Origin: CAJXZP01 sp963974475
Lineage (GTDB): Bacteria; Bacteroidota; Bacteroidia; Flavobacteriales_G; Salibacteraceae
Assembly: GCA_963974475.1 (NCBI GenBank)
Contig: CAXBCR010000002.1
Coordinates: forward strand, 282,893 to 346,892
Length of the DNA: 64,000 bases
Reading direction: 5' to 3'
Part shown: piece by piece, positions 9,050-18,755 of the stretch
Position numbering within the stretch: position 1 is the first letter of the stretch
Layout: every line of letters begins with the position of its first letter
Translations under genes and position numbers: made by a program
The notes under the pieces: model-generated
Databases searched by the model: none
What the model saw: the letters and a program-made list of their open reading frames with translations, nothing else
What the model was told of the DNA's origin: nothing

Positions 9050-11497
9050 ATGAATTTAGATATATTAGGATTAGGAGGAGTTATGGATCATGATACAGAG
9101 TTTATTCCATTGTTTTCGAAAGATGACGAACAACGAATGAACAACGAGGAAGTACCTGAAATTTTATCTCTTTTGCCGTTACGTAATAATGTTCTTTTTC
9201 CAGGCGTGGTAATACCCATTACCGTGGGACGGGATATGTCCATTAAGTTGATTGAGGAGGCGATGCAAAATACCAAAACCATTGGTGTAGTGGCGCAAAA
9301 GGATTCAGATACAGAAAACCCAAAAGCGGAAGATTTAAATAAGGTAGGTACTGTTGCGCGTATTATTAAGATGCTGAAAATGCCCGATGGTAGTAAAACC
9401 GTAATTATTCAAGGAAAACGAAAGTTTCAAATTGAAGAGGTAGTGGAAACGGAGCCTTACTTTAAGGCAAAAGTTTCTGGAATTGTGGAAGCAGATTTAG
9501 TAAAGGGAGATCAACGTTTTGATGCCTTAATTGAATCGGTTTCGGATTTGGCCAATAAAATAATTCACGAATCACCCAATATTCCATCCGAAGCTACGGT
9601 TGCCATTAAAAATATTGAAAGTCCTTCATTTTTGGTAAACTTTATCGCCAGTAATTTGGATAGACCGGTAGAGATTAAGCAAGAGCTTTTATCTATTTCT
9701 GAATTACATGCGAGGGCAGTCAAATTGTTAGAATTACTTACCGAAGAGTTGCAAATCTTAGAATTGAAGAACGATATTCAGAGTAAGGTAAAAGTCGACA
9801 TTGATAAGCAGCAAAGAGAATATTTTTTAAACCAACAAATGCGTCAAATTCAAGAAGAATTGGGCGGTAATCCAGTAGATCAAGAATTACAAGAGTTTAA
9901 AAAACGGGCTAAAACCAAAAAATTCCCTAAAAAAATTAAAGAGACTTTTAAAAAGGAACTTTCAAAACTAGAACGGTTAAACCCATCTGGAGTAGAGTAT
10001 TCGGTGCAGGCAAACTACATTGATACCATTTTAGAATTACCTTGGGGAGAGTTTACCGATGACAATTTTGATTTAAAACGGGCTTCCAAAGTATTGGATA
10101 AAGACCATTTTGGATTAGAAAAAGTGAAGGAACGTATCTTGGAACATTTAGCGGTGTTGAAGATTAAAAAAGATATGAAAGCACCCATCTTATGTTTGGC
10201 AGGCCCTCCGGGAGTTGGAAAAACTTCCTTGGGTAAAAGTATTGCCGAAGCTTTGGGTAGAAATTACGTACGCATGTCCTTAGGTGGTTTACGCGATGAA
10301 GCAGAAATTAGAGGTCACCGTAAAACATATATTGGTGCCATGCCAGGTCGGGTAATTCAAAGTCTAAAAAAAGCGGGTTCATCTAATCCTGTTTTTATTT
10401 TAGATGAAATTGATAAAGTAGGCAATGGTGCGCATGGTGATCCATCATCTGCTTTATTGGAGGTGCTCGATCCAGAACAAAACAATGCTTTTTACGATAA
10501 TTTCGTAGAAATGGAATACGATTTATCCAAAGTAATGTTTGTGGCTACAGCCAATAATTTGGGTGCGATTCAACCTGCTTTGCGTGATCGGCTAGAAATA
10601 ATTGAAGTGAGCGGTTACACGGTTGAAGAGAAAACTCAAATTGCTAAAAAACACTTGATTCCACGTCAATTAAAAGAGCATGGAATTACGAAAGAACAAT
10701 TTCAAGCACCTAATAATACGATTGTAAAATTAGTAGAAGAATACACGCGTGAGTCAGGGGTTCGTAACTTGGAAAAACGAATTACTAAATTAATTCGCCA
10801 AACCGCCAAGCATCTTGCCATGGAGGAGGAATATGATACCGAAGTGAAACCTTCTGATTTAAAGGATATTATTGGGCCGGGTTATGCACGAAACAAATAC
10901 GAAGGAAATGATATTGCTGGTGTAGTTACCGGTTTAGCTTGGACTTCTGTAGGAGGAGATATTTTGTTTATTGAAACTTCTTTGACTCCAGGAAAAGGGG
11001 CGATTACATTAACGGGGCAACTCGGTAGTGTTATGAAAGAATCCGCTACCGTAGCCATGCAATATTTAAAATCTCACGCCAAGGATTTAGGATTAAAACC
11101 GGAAGTTTTTGATAAATGGAATGTCCATTTACACGTGCCTGCTGGTGCTACTCCAAAAGATGGTCCCTCTGCAGGTATCACTATTTTTACTGCTTTAGCA
11201 TCGTTGTTTACTCAACGTAAAGTAATGAACAAAATGGCGATGACAGGGGAGATTACCTTGCGTGGTAAAGTGTTGCCGGTTGGAGGAATTAAAGAAAAGA
11301 TATTAGCCGCCAAACGTGCCAATATTAAAACCATTATTCTTTGTGAAGATAATCGTCAGGATATTGAAGAAATTGATGACCGTTATACTAAGGGTTTAAC
11401 ATTTCATTTTGTAAAGGAAATGGGACAAGTAATGGAATTGGCTTTGCTAAAATCTAAAGTGAAGAATCCAATTGATATTATGAAAAGTGTGAAGTAA
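9050..11497 (+). CDS. lon: ATP-dependent protease Lon
   Basis: This is an 815-residue protein with the standard Lon layout. The N-terminal LON substrate-binding domain (LPLRNNVLFPGVVIPI, about 40-245) is followed by an AAA+ module with Walker A GPPGVGKT (385-392) and Walker B VFILDEID. The C-terminal protease domain has a Ser-Lys dyad, S707 in DGPSAG and K748 in GGIKEK. The start chosen gives about 40 residues before the LON domain, a common extension in Bacteroidota. Lon degrades misfolded and regulatory proteins in the cytoplasm. It is a single-gene unit closed by a terminator. Confidence 0.97.
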   Translation: MNLDILGLGGVMDHDTEFIPLFSKDDEQRMNNEEVPEILSLLPLRNNVLFPGVVIPITVGRDMSIKLIEEAMQNTKTIGVVAQKDSDTENPKAEDLNKVGTVARIIKMLKMPDGSKTVIIQGKRKFQIEEVVETEPYFKAKVSGIVEADLVKGDQRFDALIESVSDLANKIIHESPNIPSEATVAIKNIESPSFLVNFIASNLDRPVEIKQELLSISELHARAVKLLELLTEELQILELKNDIQSKVKVDIDKQQREYFLNQQMRQIQEELGGNPVDQELQEFKKRAKTKKFPKKIKETFKKELSKLERLNPSGVEYSVQANYIDTILELPWGEFTDDNFDLKRASKVLDKDHFGLEKVKERILEHLAVLKIKKDMKAPILCLAGPPGVGKTSLGKSIAEALGRNYVRMSLGGLRDEAEIRGHRKTYIGAMPGRVIQSLKKAGSSNPVFILDEIDKVGNGAHGDPSSALLEVLDPEQNNAFYDNFVEMEYDLSKVMFVATANNLGAIQPALRDRLEIIEVSGYTVEEKTQIAKKHLIPRQLKEHGITKEQFQAPNNTIVKLVEEYTRESGVRNLEKRITKLIRQTAKHLAMEEEYDTEVKPSDLKDIIGPGYARNKYEGNDIAGVVTGLAWTSVGGDILFIETSLTPGKGAITLTGQLGSVMKESATVAMQYLKSHAKDLGLKPEVFDKWNVHLHVPAGATPKDGPSAGITIFTALASLFTQRKVMNKMAMTGEITLRGKVLPVGGIKEKILAAKRANIKTIILCEDNRQDIEEIDDRYTKGLTFHFVKEMGQVMELALLKSKVKNPIDIMKSVK

Positions 11498-11515
11498 AAT
11501 TCATTTACAGTATTT

Positions 11516-11545
11516 AAAAGGCGAGCATTGCTCGCCTTTTTTTTT
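11516..11545 (+). terminator. Rho-independent terminator of lon
   Basis: A 10-bp stem AAAAGGCGAG / CTCGCCTTTT with loop CATTG and a following T run. It may also serve the convergent gene. Confidence 0.9.
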
Positions 11546-11576
11546 CTATTAAAATCGGGAATTATTCCAAAAATGA

Positions 11577-12605
11577 TTAGAATAGCCCTTTCAATGTTTC
11601 GTTTAGTCGGTTAATCATCTCATCCGTTAAATCTAGATGGGTAACAAAACGCACTTTATTTCCTCCCATACTGGAAACCAAAATACCTTGTTCCTCCAAT
11701 TTTGAAATTACGTCTGTATCTTTTATGCCATTCACCGGTTCAAAAATTACGATATTCGTTTCAACCGGAATAATATTCTTTACCCAAGCAAGTCCTTTCA
11801 GAACTTGTTCGATAGCACTTGCACGTTGATGGTCAATTTCCAGGCGGTCAATATGATGGTCTAAAGCATAAATACCCGCAGCTGCTAGCGAACCAGCCTG
11901 ACGCATACCGCCACCAAAAGCTTTTCGGTACCTGCGTCCTAGATGAATGTGTTTTGTTGACCCCAATAAAATGGACCCTACAGGCGCACCAAGTCCTTTG
12001 GATAAACAAATGGAAATGGTGTCAAAAAGTTTCCCGTATTCCTTTGCAGAATGCTTGTTGGCTACAATGGCATTAAATAAACGTGCTCCATCTAGGTGAT
12101 AGGCAAGTCCATGTTGTTGGCAGACTTCTTGTATTTGATTTAATTGTTCCAATCCCCAAGTGGTTCCTCCACCTTTATTACAGGTGTTTTCTAGAGATAC
12201 CAATCTGGAAATAGGTTTGTGAATGTCATCTGGATAAATGTGATTTTCTACCTCTTTGGCTGAAAATTGACCGTAGTCAGAATGGATTAAACTAACCGAA
12301 CAGCCCGAATTCATACCAATTCCTCCTCCTTCATATTGATATATATGAGAAAAGTAATCGCAAATAATATCTTCACCTGGTTTAGTATGCACCTTTATGG
12401 CAATTTGATTACTCATCGTTCCTGAAGGAACAAATAATGCAGCTTCCATTCCAAACATTTTTGCCGCCTTTGCTTCCAATGCATTTATGGTTGGGTCTTC
12501 ACCAAAAACATCGTCACCTACCGGAGCTGAGGACATTACCTCTTTCATTTCTTGGGTTGGTCGGGTTACCGTATCACTTCTTAAATCAATTATATTGGAA
12601 ATCAT
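11577..12605 (-). CDS. ltaE: Low-specificity L-threonine aldolase
   Basis: This is a 342-residue PLP enzyme of the beta-eliminating lyase family. The N-terminus IDLRSDTVTRPTQEMKEVM and GDDVFGEDPT are diagnostic of threonine aldolases. The PLP lysine lies in SICLSKGLGAPVGS (about residue 200), and HLDGARLFNA carries the cofactor-binding aspartate. The enzyme splits L-threonine or allo-threonine to glycine and acetaldehyde. It is a single gene, convergent with lon, and its length is normal. Confidence 0.93.
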   Translation of the reverse strand: MISNIIDLRSDTVTRPTQEMKEVMSSAPVGDDVFGEDPTINALEAKAAKMFGMEAALFVPSGTMSNQIAIKVHTKPGEDIICDYFSHIYQYEGGGIGMNSGCSVSLIHSDYGQFSAKEVENHIYPDDIHKPISRLVSLENTCNKGGGTTWGLEQLNQIQEVCQQHGLAYHLDGARLFNAIVANKHSAKEYGKLFDTISICLSKGLGAPVGSILLGSTKHIHLGRRYRKAFGGGMRQAGSLAAAGIYALDHHIDRLEIDHQRASAIEQVLKGLAWVKNIIPVETNIVIFEPVNGIKDTDVISKLEEQGILVSSMGGNKVRFVTHLDLTDEMINRLNETLKGLF

Positions 12606-12772
12606 CTTCGTTGTTTTGAGTAAACGAATTTAAGAAAAACCAATACGTGTTTATCTATTTTTAGATAGAATAAAACCCAGATATTTTTGTGATTGATTTA
12701 CAGATTTTTACAACTATTTTGGACAATAAATTAATAACCTAAAATTTAAGTCATTTACGTTCATTAAAAGCA

Positions 12773-12780
12773 TACTTTTG
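12773..12780 (+). promoter_or_regulatory. -7 element TACTTTTG of typA
   Basis: An exact TAnnTTTG match ending 18 bases before the ATG, giving a very short leader. Confidence 0.6.
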
Positions 12781-12798
12781 CCGCTCAAAATTTAGAAC

Positions 12799-14559
12799 AT
12801 GCAATCAATAAGAAACATCGCAATTATTGCTCACGTTGATCACGGGAAAACTACGTTGATGGATAAAATCATCCATGAATGTAACGCAATGGATCCACGT
12901 AAAGAAACAGGAGAATTAATCATGGATTCCAACGACTTGGAACGTGAACGTGGAATTACTATTGTTTCTAAAAACGTATCAGTTAATTACAAAGACGTAA
13001 AAATCAACTTGATTGATACTCCTGGTCACGCGGATTTTGGTGGTGAGGTAGAACGTGTATTGAAAATGGCTGATGGTGTTTTACTTTTGGTCGATGCTTT
13101 TGAAGGTGCTATGCCTCAAACGCGTTTTGTTTTAGGTAAGGCCTTAGAATTAGGTCTTAAACCAATCGTTGTAGTTAATAAAGTGGATAAAGAAAACTGT
13201 ACTCCTGATGTAGTTCATGAGCAAGTTTTTGATTTAATGTTCAACTTGGATGCTACCGAAGAACAATTGGATTTTGAAACGCTTTATGGTTCTTCTAAAG
13301 TAGGTTGGATGAGTAAAGACCATACCCAACCAACAGATAATATTCGTCCACTTTTGGATACTATTATTGAAGTAATTCCAGAATCTCCTTACAGAGAAGG
13401 TACTCCTCAAATGCAAATTACGTCACTTGATTTCTCTGCTTTTGTTGGTCGTATCGCTATCGGTCGTGTTTTTAGAGGTGACTTAGAAATTGGTAAAGAT
13501 TACACCTTATGTAAACGTAATGGTGAAAAGAAAAAAGTTAGAATTAAAGAGCTTTCCGAATTTGTTGGTTTAGGAAAATTAAAAGTAGATCATATACGTT
13601 CTGGTGATATTTGTGCCGTTACAGGTATAGAAGGATTTGAAATTGGTGATACTATTGCCGATTTGAATGAGCCAGAGGAAATGCCTAGAATTTCTATTGA
13701 TGAGCCTACGATGAGTATGTTGTTTACTATTAACAACTCTCCATTTTTTGGTAAAGAAGGTAAATTTGTTACCTCTCGTCATTTAAGAGATCGTTTGTAT
13801 AAAGAAACGGAGAAAAACTTAGCGCTTAGAGTTGAGGATACAGATACGGAAGATAAGTTCAACGTTTTCGGACGTGGTGTACTTCATTTATCCGTATTGA
13901 TTGAAACCATGCGTAGAGAAGGATATGAGCTTCAAGTTGGAAAACCACAAGTAATTATTAAACAAATTGATGGTGTTAAATGTGAGCCTTACGAGGTGAT
14001 GGTAATTGATGTACCGGAAGAATACGCAAGTAAAGCGATTAACTTGGTAACGCAACGTAAAGGTGATTTAATGATTATGGAGCCAAAAGGTGATTTACAA
14101 CATCTTGAGTTTTATATTCCTTCAAGAGGTATTATTGGTTTGCGTAACAATATGCTTACTGCTACTGCAGGACAGGCTATTATGACGCACCGTTTCAAAG
14201 AGTTTGCACCTTATAAAGGTGAAATCACAGGAAGAAACAAAGGTGCTATTATTTCTATGGAAACTGGTGCTTCAACTGCTTTTGCCTTGAACCGTTTACA
14301 AGATAGGGGAATATTCTTTGTTGAACCTACAGAGGTGATTTATAAAGGTCAAGTTATTGGAGAACACTCTCGTGATAATGATTTGGAAATTAACTTGGTA
14401 AAAGGTAAGCAATTAACAAACATGCGTAAATCCGGAACGGATGAAGCAACCAAAATTGCACCGAAAATTAATTTCTCTCTAGAGGAATCAATGGAATACA
14501 TCAAGGATGATGAGTATTTAGAAATTACTCCTCTTAGTTTAAGAATGAGAAAGATTTAA
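12799..14559 (+). CDS. typA: Ribosome-associated GTPase TypA/BipA
   Basis: This is a 586-residue translational GTPase. Motif G1 is AHVDHGKTTL (about 11-20), the switch region carries RERGITI, G3 is DTPGHADFGGEVERV and G4 is NKVD. The C-terminal half (GRGVLHLSVLIETMRREGYE, IPSRGIIGLRNNMLTATAG) is the BipA-specific part that distinguishes it from LepA and EF-G. BipA binds the 70S ribosome and helps 50S assembly and growth under stress or cold. It is monocistronic, with a short leader and a strong terminator. Confidence 0.97.
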   Translation: MQSIRNIAIIAHVDHGKTTLMDKIIHECNAMDPRKETGELIMDSNDLERERGITIVSKNVSVNYKDVKINLIDTPGHADFGGEVERVLKMADGVLLLVDAFEGAMPQTRFVLGKALELGLKPIVVVNKVDKENCTPDVVHEQVFDLMFNLDATEEQLDFETLYGSSKVGWMSKDHTQPTDNIRPLLDTIIEVIPESPYREGTPQMQITSLDFSAFVGRIAIGRVFRGDLEIGKDYTLCKRNGEKKKVRIKELSEFVGLGKLKVDHIRSGDICAVTGIEGFEIGDTIADLNEPEEMPRISIDEPTMSMLFTINNSPFFGKEGKFVTSRHLRDRLYKETEKNLALRVEDTDTEDKFNVFGRGVLHLSVLIETMRREGYELQVGKPQVIIKQIDGVKCEPYEVMVIDVPEEYASKAINLVTQRKGDLMIMEPKGDLQHLEFYIPSRGIIGLRNNMLTATAGQAIMTHRFKEFAPYKGEITGRNKGAIISMETGASTAFALNRLQDRGIFFVEPTEVIYKGQVIGEHSRDNDLEINLVKGKQLTNMRKSGTDEATKIAPKINFSLEESMEYIKDDEYLEITPLSLRMRKI

Positions 14560-14580
14560 TCTGACTCTTAAAAATACCAA

Positions 14581-14618
14581 AAAAAATCCGAAGTACTTCA
14601 CGTACTTCGGATTTTTTT
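14581..14618 (+). terminator. Rho-independent terminator of typA
   Basis: A 16-bp perfect stem centred on TTCAC (AATCCGAAGTAC / GTACTTCGGATT core) with A/T tails on both sides. It can act for the convergent lipoprotein gene too. Confidence 0.9.
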
Positions 14619-14632
14619 TGCGCTCAACTGTG

Positions 14633-15445
14633 CTATAATCTGCGGTAAACTTTTAGCAATTTATAGCCTTGTGTGGAATCATAAATAATATATAATTGAC
14701 CAATGCTTTGGTCGCAAGCTAAGAACATCTGAGCGTTTGCTGTTTCCATAGATGGCCAATTTGAAAATTCAAATGGTTTTACCAATTGTGAAGTATGCGG
14801 TAGTTTATCGCAACTTTGGGTTGAAAAAATTAATGGTGGAACAAATTTAGCAACTACCAAAGATTGCTCTCCTGAGCAAACAGATTTACCTTCATCTACC
14901 CGTAAGGATAAATCCTTTCCAAATAGTAATTTATTGTCTTTTTCACAATTATTGGTAGTGGACCAAATGGATAGCCATTGCACCGCAGGTTCACCTGGTT
15001 TTGAATACTCTTGAAGAATATTAACTAATTTCCAATTGGTGTTGGCCAAAAGAGACATGTTATTATGTTCTATTGTTTGGTTGATATCACCATCCGTAGG
15101 GAGGTGAATTTTTGGATATTCACCTTTTTCTACTTGGCTTAATTCCCAATTGCTGGTATCATATTTATCAATAAAAATATAATAATCACCTTCTTCAAAA
15201 ATTTTAGGGCTTTTGTAATGACCTATTAAATCTGAACTCATAGTAGCCAAAACATTATGCCCTGTGAGCCAATCCTGTGGCGTCTTGAAAATTTGGATGC
15301 GAGCCTGCACGACTGCTTCCTTATCCTTATTATATACATTTCCTTCAAATGCAAATAAGTCCGCGCGATGACAGGAGGAAGAAAATAGGAGGGGGAGGAA
15401 CATAAAGATTCCTAAGAACCTTAATTTATGGTGAAACGTATTCAT
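14633..15445 (-). CDS. Lipoprotein of a tandem paralogous pair (A)
   Basis: This is a 270-residue protein from the ATG at 15445. A further in-frame ATG at 15472 is excluded because it lies in a TATGTTTG -7 element (15466-15473). A lipoprotein signal ends in LLFSSSC. Residues about 30-95 (AFEGNVYNKDKEAVVQARIQIF) resemble a carboxypeptidase-regulatory/transthyretin-like beta-sandwich. The remainder (NTNWKLVN, then KPGEPAVQW) has a lipocalin-like flavour with four conserved cysteines. It shares most motifs with the next upstream gene, for example DWLTGHNV and NNMSL.ANTNW. Function is unknown; the protein is expected on the cell envelope. Confidence 0.7.
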   Translation of the reverse strand: MNTFHHKLRFLGIFMFLPLLFSSSCHRADLFAFEGNVYNKDKEAVVQARIQIFKTPQDWLTGHNVLATMSSDLIGHYKSPKIFEEGDYYIFIDKYDTSNWELSQVEKGEYPKIHLPTDGDINQTIEHNNMSLLANTNWKLVNILQEYSKPGEPAVQWLSIWSTTNNCEKDNKLLFGKDLSLRVDEGKSVCSGEQSLVVAKFVPPLIFSTQSCDKLPHTSQLVKPFEFSNWPSMETANAQMFLACDQSIGQLYIIYDSTQGYKLLKVYRRL

Positions 15446-15465
15446 AGTAGTGTATTTAGTGAATA

Positions 15466-15473
15466 CAAACATA
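15466..15473 (-). promoter_or_regulatory. -7 element TATGTTTG of lipoprotein A
   Basis: An exact TAnnTTTG match 20 bases before the chosen start. It decides between the two candidate start codons. Confidence 0.5.
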
Positions 15474-15613
15474 GAAATACATGTGCGGAATAGGAGTTCT
15501 ACAAATTCAAAATGTTCAAATTATGAGTCATCGCTTATTAGTTATCAGTATTTTACATAATGCTTTAACTAAAATGTCAATGAGAAAGAAGGGAAAAGAA
15601 TTATTAGAAGGGG

Positions 15614-16432
15614 TTATCTTCTTGAGTATACTTCTAGTACCATTAATCCGGTAGTTGCTTTATACAGAATATACATTTGACCAATACTTTGGTTACAAGA
15701 TAAAAACATTCGTCCTTCCTTTGCTTTCATTTCCGGCCAATTAGAATATTCAAATTCTTTGACATCTTGAGAAGTGTTAGGTAAATTGGTGCAACTGTTC
15801 ATTCCAAAAATTATAGGGGGAACAAAATCAGCGATTACGGTTTGTTGGCGTCCCGAACAAATGGATTTTCCCTCGGAAATTAGCATAGTCAAATCCTTAT
15901 TGAAGGTGATGTAATTATCTCTTTTACAATAACTAACACTAGACCAAATGGATTGCCATTCAATGGCTGTTTCACCTGGTTTGGTGTATTCTCTGTGTAC
16001 ATTAGTTAATACCCAATTGGTGTTAGCCATGAGCGACATGTTATTAAAGTCAACTACATATTGTTTGTTTGCATCCGATGGGATAGAAACTTTAGGATAA
16101 ATTCCTTGTTCTACCTTTCGTATTTCCCAATTGCTAGAATCCAACTTTTCTACGAAAATGTAATAATCTCCGGATTCAAATATTTTTTCGCTTTCAAAAT
16201 AGCCAGCCTTATCTGAATTCATGGTAGCAATAACGTTGTGACCGGTCAACCAATCTTCAGGAGATTCGAATATTTGAATAGTAGCTCCAACAACCACTTC
16301 GTTGTCTGGATTTACAACAGTACCTGTATAAGCAAATAGCTCTGGCTTTCTATTACAAGAACTAGCTAGTACTGCGATTAAAGCGATGTAGATAACGCTT
16401 TTCAATTGATAGTATAGGTGTGCGGAATTCAT
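15614..16432 (-). CDS. Lipoprotein of a tandem paralogous pair (B)
   Basis: This is a 272-residue paralogue of the gene downstream. The lipobox is VLASSC, followed by ELFAYTGTVVNPDNEVVVGA (a regulatory-like beta-sandwich), DWLTGHNVIATMNSD, GDYYIFVEKLDSSNWE, and the same cysteine-bearing C-terminal part (ISEGKSICSG, GMNSCTNLP). The pair are separated by about 140 bases, and the second gene has its own promoter-like element. I do not recognise a named family. A surface or periplasmic binding role is only a guess. Confidence 0.7.
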   Translation of the reverse strand: MNSAHLYYQLKSVIYIALIAVLASSCNRKPELFAYTGTVVNPDNEVVVGATIQIFESPEDWLTGHNVIATMNSDKAGYFESEKIFESGDYYIFVEKLDSSNWEIRKVEQGIYPKVSIPSDANKQYVVDFNNMSLMANTNWVLTNVHREYTKPGETAIEWQSIWSSVSYCKRDNYITFNKDLTMLISEGKSICSGRQQTVIADFVPPIIFGMNSCTNLPNTSQDVKEFEYSNWPEMKAKEGRMFLSCNQSIGQMYILYKATTGLMVLEVYSRR

Positions 16433-16772
16433 GTGACAATATTAAGGTGCAACTAAGGAATGTGAAAGAAATTCATCACATTGTTATCAATATCGCCCCA
16501 TTTATTTTAATTATATGGTCAAAACAGCATTGAATTTTGGCTGTAAATTCCAATTAGGCTAGTTTAAAAAGCTAAAAACAAATGGATTAAGTGTATCATT
16601 GAATGATATGGTTCAAAACGTCAGAAATTAAAGTAGGATTAGCCAAAGCGGTTATATTTGAACGATGATTGAGTAGGAGAACCTAAACCTCCGCTTAAAT
16701 CGTACAAAACTTAAAAGCACGGGCAACTAATTTGAAAAAATATACATCATACTCAAAGAATCTGATTAAAGA
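16433..16772. other. Intergenic region between lipoprotein B and the sigma-factor gene
   Basis: About 340 bases between divergent genes. No RNA gene, hairpin or repeat is evident; promoters in both directions are expected here. Confidence 0.4.
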
Positions 16773-17312
16773 ATGACGGATGAGGAATTGATACAAGCAT
16801 GTCTGAAGAATGATGGCCGTGCCCAAAAGACTTTATTCGATACATTCTCTCCCAAAATGATGGGGGTGTGTTTGAGATATGCCAAAGATAAAGAGGAAGC
16901 TGATGACATGCTTCAAGTTGGATTCATAAAGGTCTTTCAAAAATTGAGCTCCTATAGTGGAACAGGTTCTCTGGGAGGTTGGATACATCGCACCGTGGTG
17001 AATACGTGTCTAGATTTAATTCGCAAGAATAGTAAGTTTAGATTTAATGTGGAGATTGAAAATGTGGATTATCTGGTGCATCAAGAGGAGTCGGCTTCAT
17101 CAGGCATTCGGACCAAAGAATTGCTTTCATTAGTGCAACAATTGCCAGAAGGTTATCGAGTTGTGTTTAACATGTTTGCCATTGAAGGGTATGGACATAA
17201 AGAAATTGCTAAAACGTTAGGCATTTCGGAAAACACATCCAAATCTCAATATAGAAAGGCACGTTTATGGTTGCAAAAAGCAATTATTGAATTGGATGAA
17301 ATAAAAAATTAG
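16773..17312 (+). CDS. ECF-family RNA polymerase sigma factor
   Basis: This is a 179-residue protein. Region 2 is seen at about 8-75 (AQKTLFDTFSPKMMGVCLRYAKDKEEADDMLQ), including the DA/ADD-type core-binding segment and SLGGWIHRTVVNTCLD. Region 4 is at about 115-170 (LPEGYRVVFNMFAIEGYGHKEIAKTLGISENTSKSQYRKAR) with a clear helix-turn-helix. It directs RNA polymerase to an alternative regulon. The next gene, 14 bases downstream, encodes a membrane protein with an anti-sigma-like N-terminus, so the activity is probably held at the membrane. Confidence 0.93.
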   Translation: MTDEELIQACLKNDGRAQKTLFDTFSPKMMGVCLRYAKDKEEADDMLQVGFIKVFQKLSSYSGTGSLGGWIHRTVVNTCLDLIRKNSKFRFNVEIENVDYLVHQEESASSGIRTKELLSLVQQLPEGYRVVFNMFAIEGYGHKEIAKTLGISENTSKSQYRKARLWLQKAIIELDEIKN

Positions 17313-17326
17313 AATAATTAATTAAA

Positions 17327-18433
17327 GTGAGTAATAAGGATAATATAAAGGATTTATTTAGCGAAAAGTTTCAAAATTTTGAAGCTGAAGTGGATGCTAA
17401 TGCCTGGAGTAAAATTCAACAAGGAATTCAGGTTTTACCTAATCCACCGGTTGCAAGTCATTCTATTTGGAGTGCCACCACAATTGGAATAGCGGTATTA
17501 TCTGGATTGGTAATCGCAGTGGCCGGAACAATGTGGTTGAAATCGGGTGCTACGGAGGCGGTGAATAATACACCGGTTGTTATTGAAAATATAGCTAAGC
17601 CTACTTCTGCTGCAGAGGAAGAAAGCCAAATTAATGAAACAGAGGAAAAAGCGACTTTGGAAGTAAGTAAAGTATCGGAACCGGAAATTAAGATTGAACA
17701 GGAAGTTTCGGAACCTTTGACTACGATTGAAAAAACCGTAAAAACAGAGGATGAAATTGTAGAAGCTTCAGAAGAAGTACTAGAAACTTCAATAATTCAA
17801 AATACAAGCAATGGCAGTGTATCTGCGAATGCTAAGGATGTGACAAACGTTATTTCTAAAGCTCCAGAAACCATTATTATTAAAGACCAATCTAAAGTGG
17901 TGGCCTCACCTATGGGTGGAAATGCACCATTAACGGTTTCATTTACCTCCATGGCTGAAGTATCGCAAATTAAATGGAAATTTGATGATGGAACAGAATC
18001 GGATGAACTTGCTCCGGTACACGTTTACGAGGAACCTGGTGTGTATTTTGTAACGATGTTGGCCGAATTAACGGATGGTACTGTAACCATGGATAAAGCG
18101 GTGGTAGAAGTGAAGGAAACGCCAGTGGTCGTAGATGATAATGTGCAACCTTCAGAAATTTTTGTTCCTAATGTGTTTACTCCAAATGGAGATGGAGAAA
18201 ATGATGCTTTGATTATTAAAGTGAAAGAAGTGGAATCATTTACTATTTCTATTTACTCGGTTAATGGGAAACTTGTTTTTACCAGTGAGGACCCTTCTAA
18301 TAATTGGAGTGGAGTGGATTTATCTGGTAATAAACTCGAAGACGGGGTGTTCTACTACCTAGTAAATGCCATAGGGTTGGATGGAAAGGTATATGCCCCA
18401 AAAGGATATATATCGCTGAGAACTAAGAATTAA
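17327..18433 (+). CDS. Membrane protein with anti-sigma-like N-terminus, PKD domain and gliding-motility C-terminal domain
   Basis: This is a 368-residue protein with a GTG start. Residues 1-45 (DLFSEKFQNFEAEVDANAWSKIQQGI) resemble the cytoplasmic segment of Bacteroidota anti-sigma-like proteins. One TM helix (about 50-70) is followed by a long Glu/Thr/Val-rich linker. Next is a PKD-type domain (IKWKFDDGTESDELAPVHVYEEPGVYFVTM). The C-terminus is a CHU_C/type B-like domain (IFVPNVFTPNGDGENDALII, YSVNGKLVF, WSGVDLSGN). Cotranscription with the ECF factor suggests a transmembrane sensor or anti-sigma factor. It is odd that a domain normally used for outer-membrane secretion follows an inner-membrane anchor without a signal peptide. 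Confidence 0.75.
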   Translation: MSNKDNIKDLFSEKFQNFEAEVDANAWSKIQQGIQVLPNPPVASHSIWSATTIGIAVLSGLVIAVAGTMWLKSGATEAVNNTPVVIENIAKPTSAAEEESQINETEEKATLEVSKVSEPEIKIEQEVSEPLTTIEKTVKTEDEIVEASEEVLETSIIQNTSNGSVSANAKDVTNVISKAPETIIIKDQSKVVASPMGGNAPLTVSFTSMAEVSQIKWKFDDGTESDELAPVHVYEEPGVYFVTMLAELTDGTVTMDKAVVEVKETPVVVDDNVQPSEIFVPNVFTPNGDGENDALIIKVKEVESFTISIYSVNGKLVFTSEDPSNNWSGVDLSGNKLEDGVFYYLVNAIGLDGKVYAPKGYISLRTKN

Positions 18434-18478
18434 TAATGAGAATATAATCCGTGAGAAAGATTATAGGGTTTACGAAAA

Positions 18479-18512
18479 GCCTCTGAATACAAGTTATTCA
18501 GAGGCTTTTTTT
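18479..18512 (+). terminator. Terminator after the sigma/PKD operon
   Basis: An 11-bp stem GCCTCTGAATA / TATTCAGAGGC with loop CAAGT, followed by seven T. Confidence 0.9.
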
Positions 18513-18755
18513 GTTTTGTGATTTTGGTAGATAGCGAATTTACCATCAGAGTAATTCTTTCTCCATAAGCGCTAAATAAGGCTAGACTTGGTTTAAATAA
18601 TAGCGTGGATTTAGCATATATGCAATTGAATGATTGCTTGCCACTGGATGGTGCGGGCGGGTGATTTAGGTGCGTATTGGTTTGAATAATTCAAGTTGGG
18701 AATAGTAAACAACCGGATGCATTAATAAGTGGTATAAATGCGATGTTAGCGTATA
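18513..18755. other. Intergenic spacer between two terminators
   Basis: About 240 bases between convergent terminators. No gene or repeat is seen. Confidence 0.4.
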
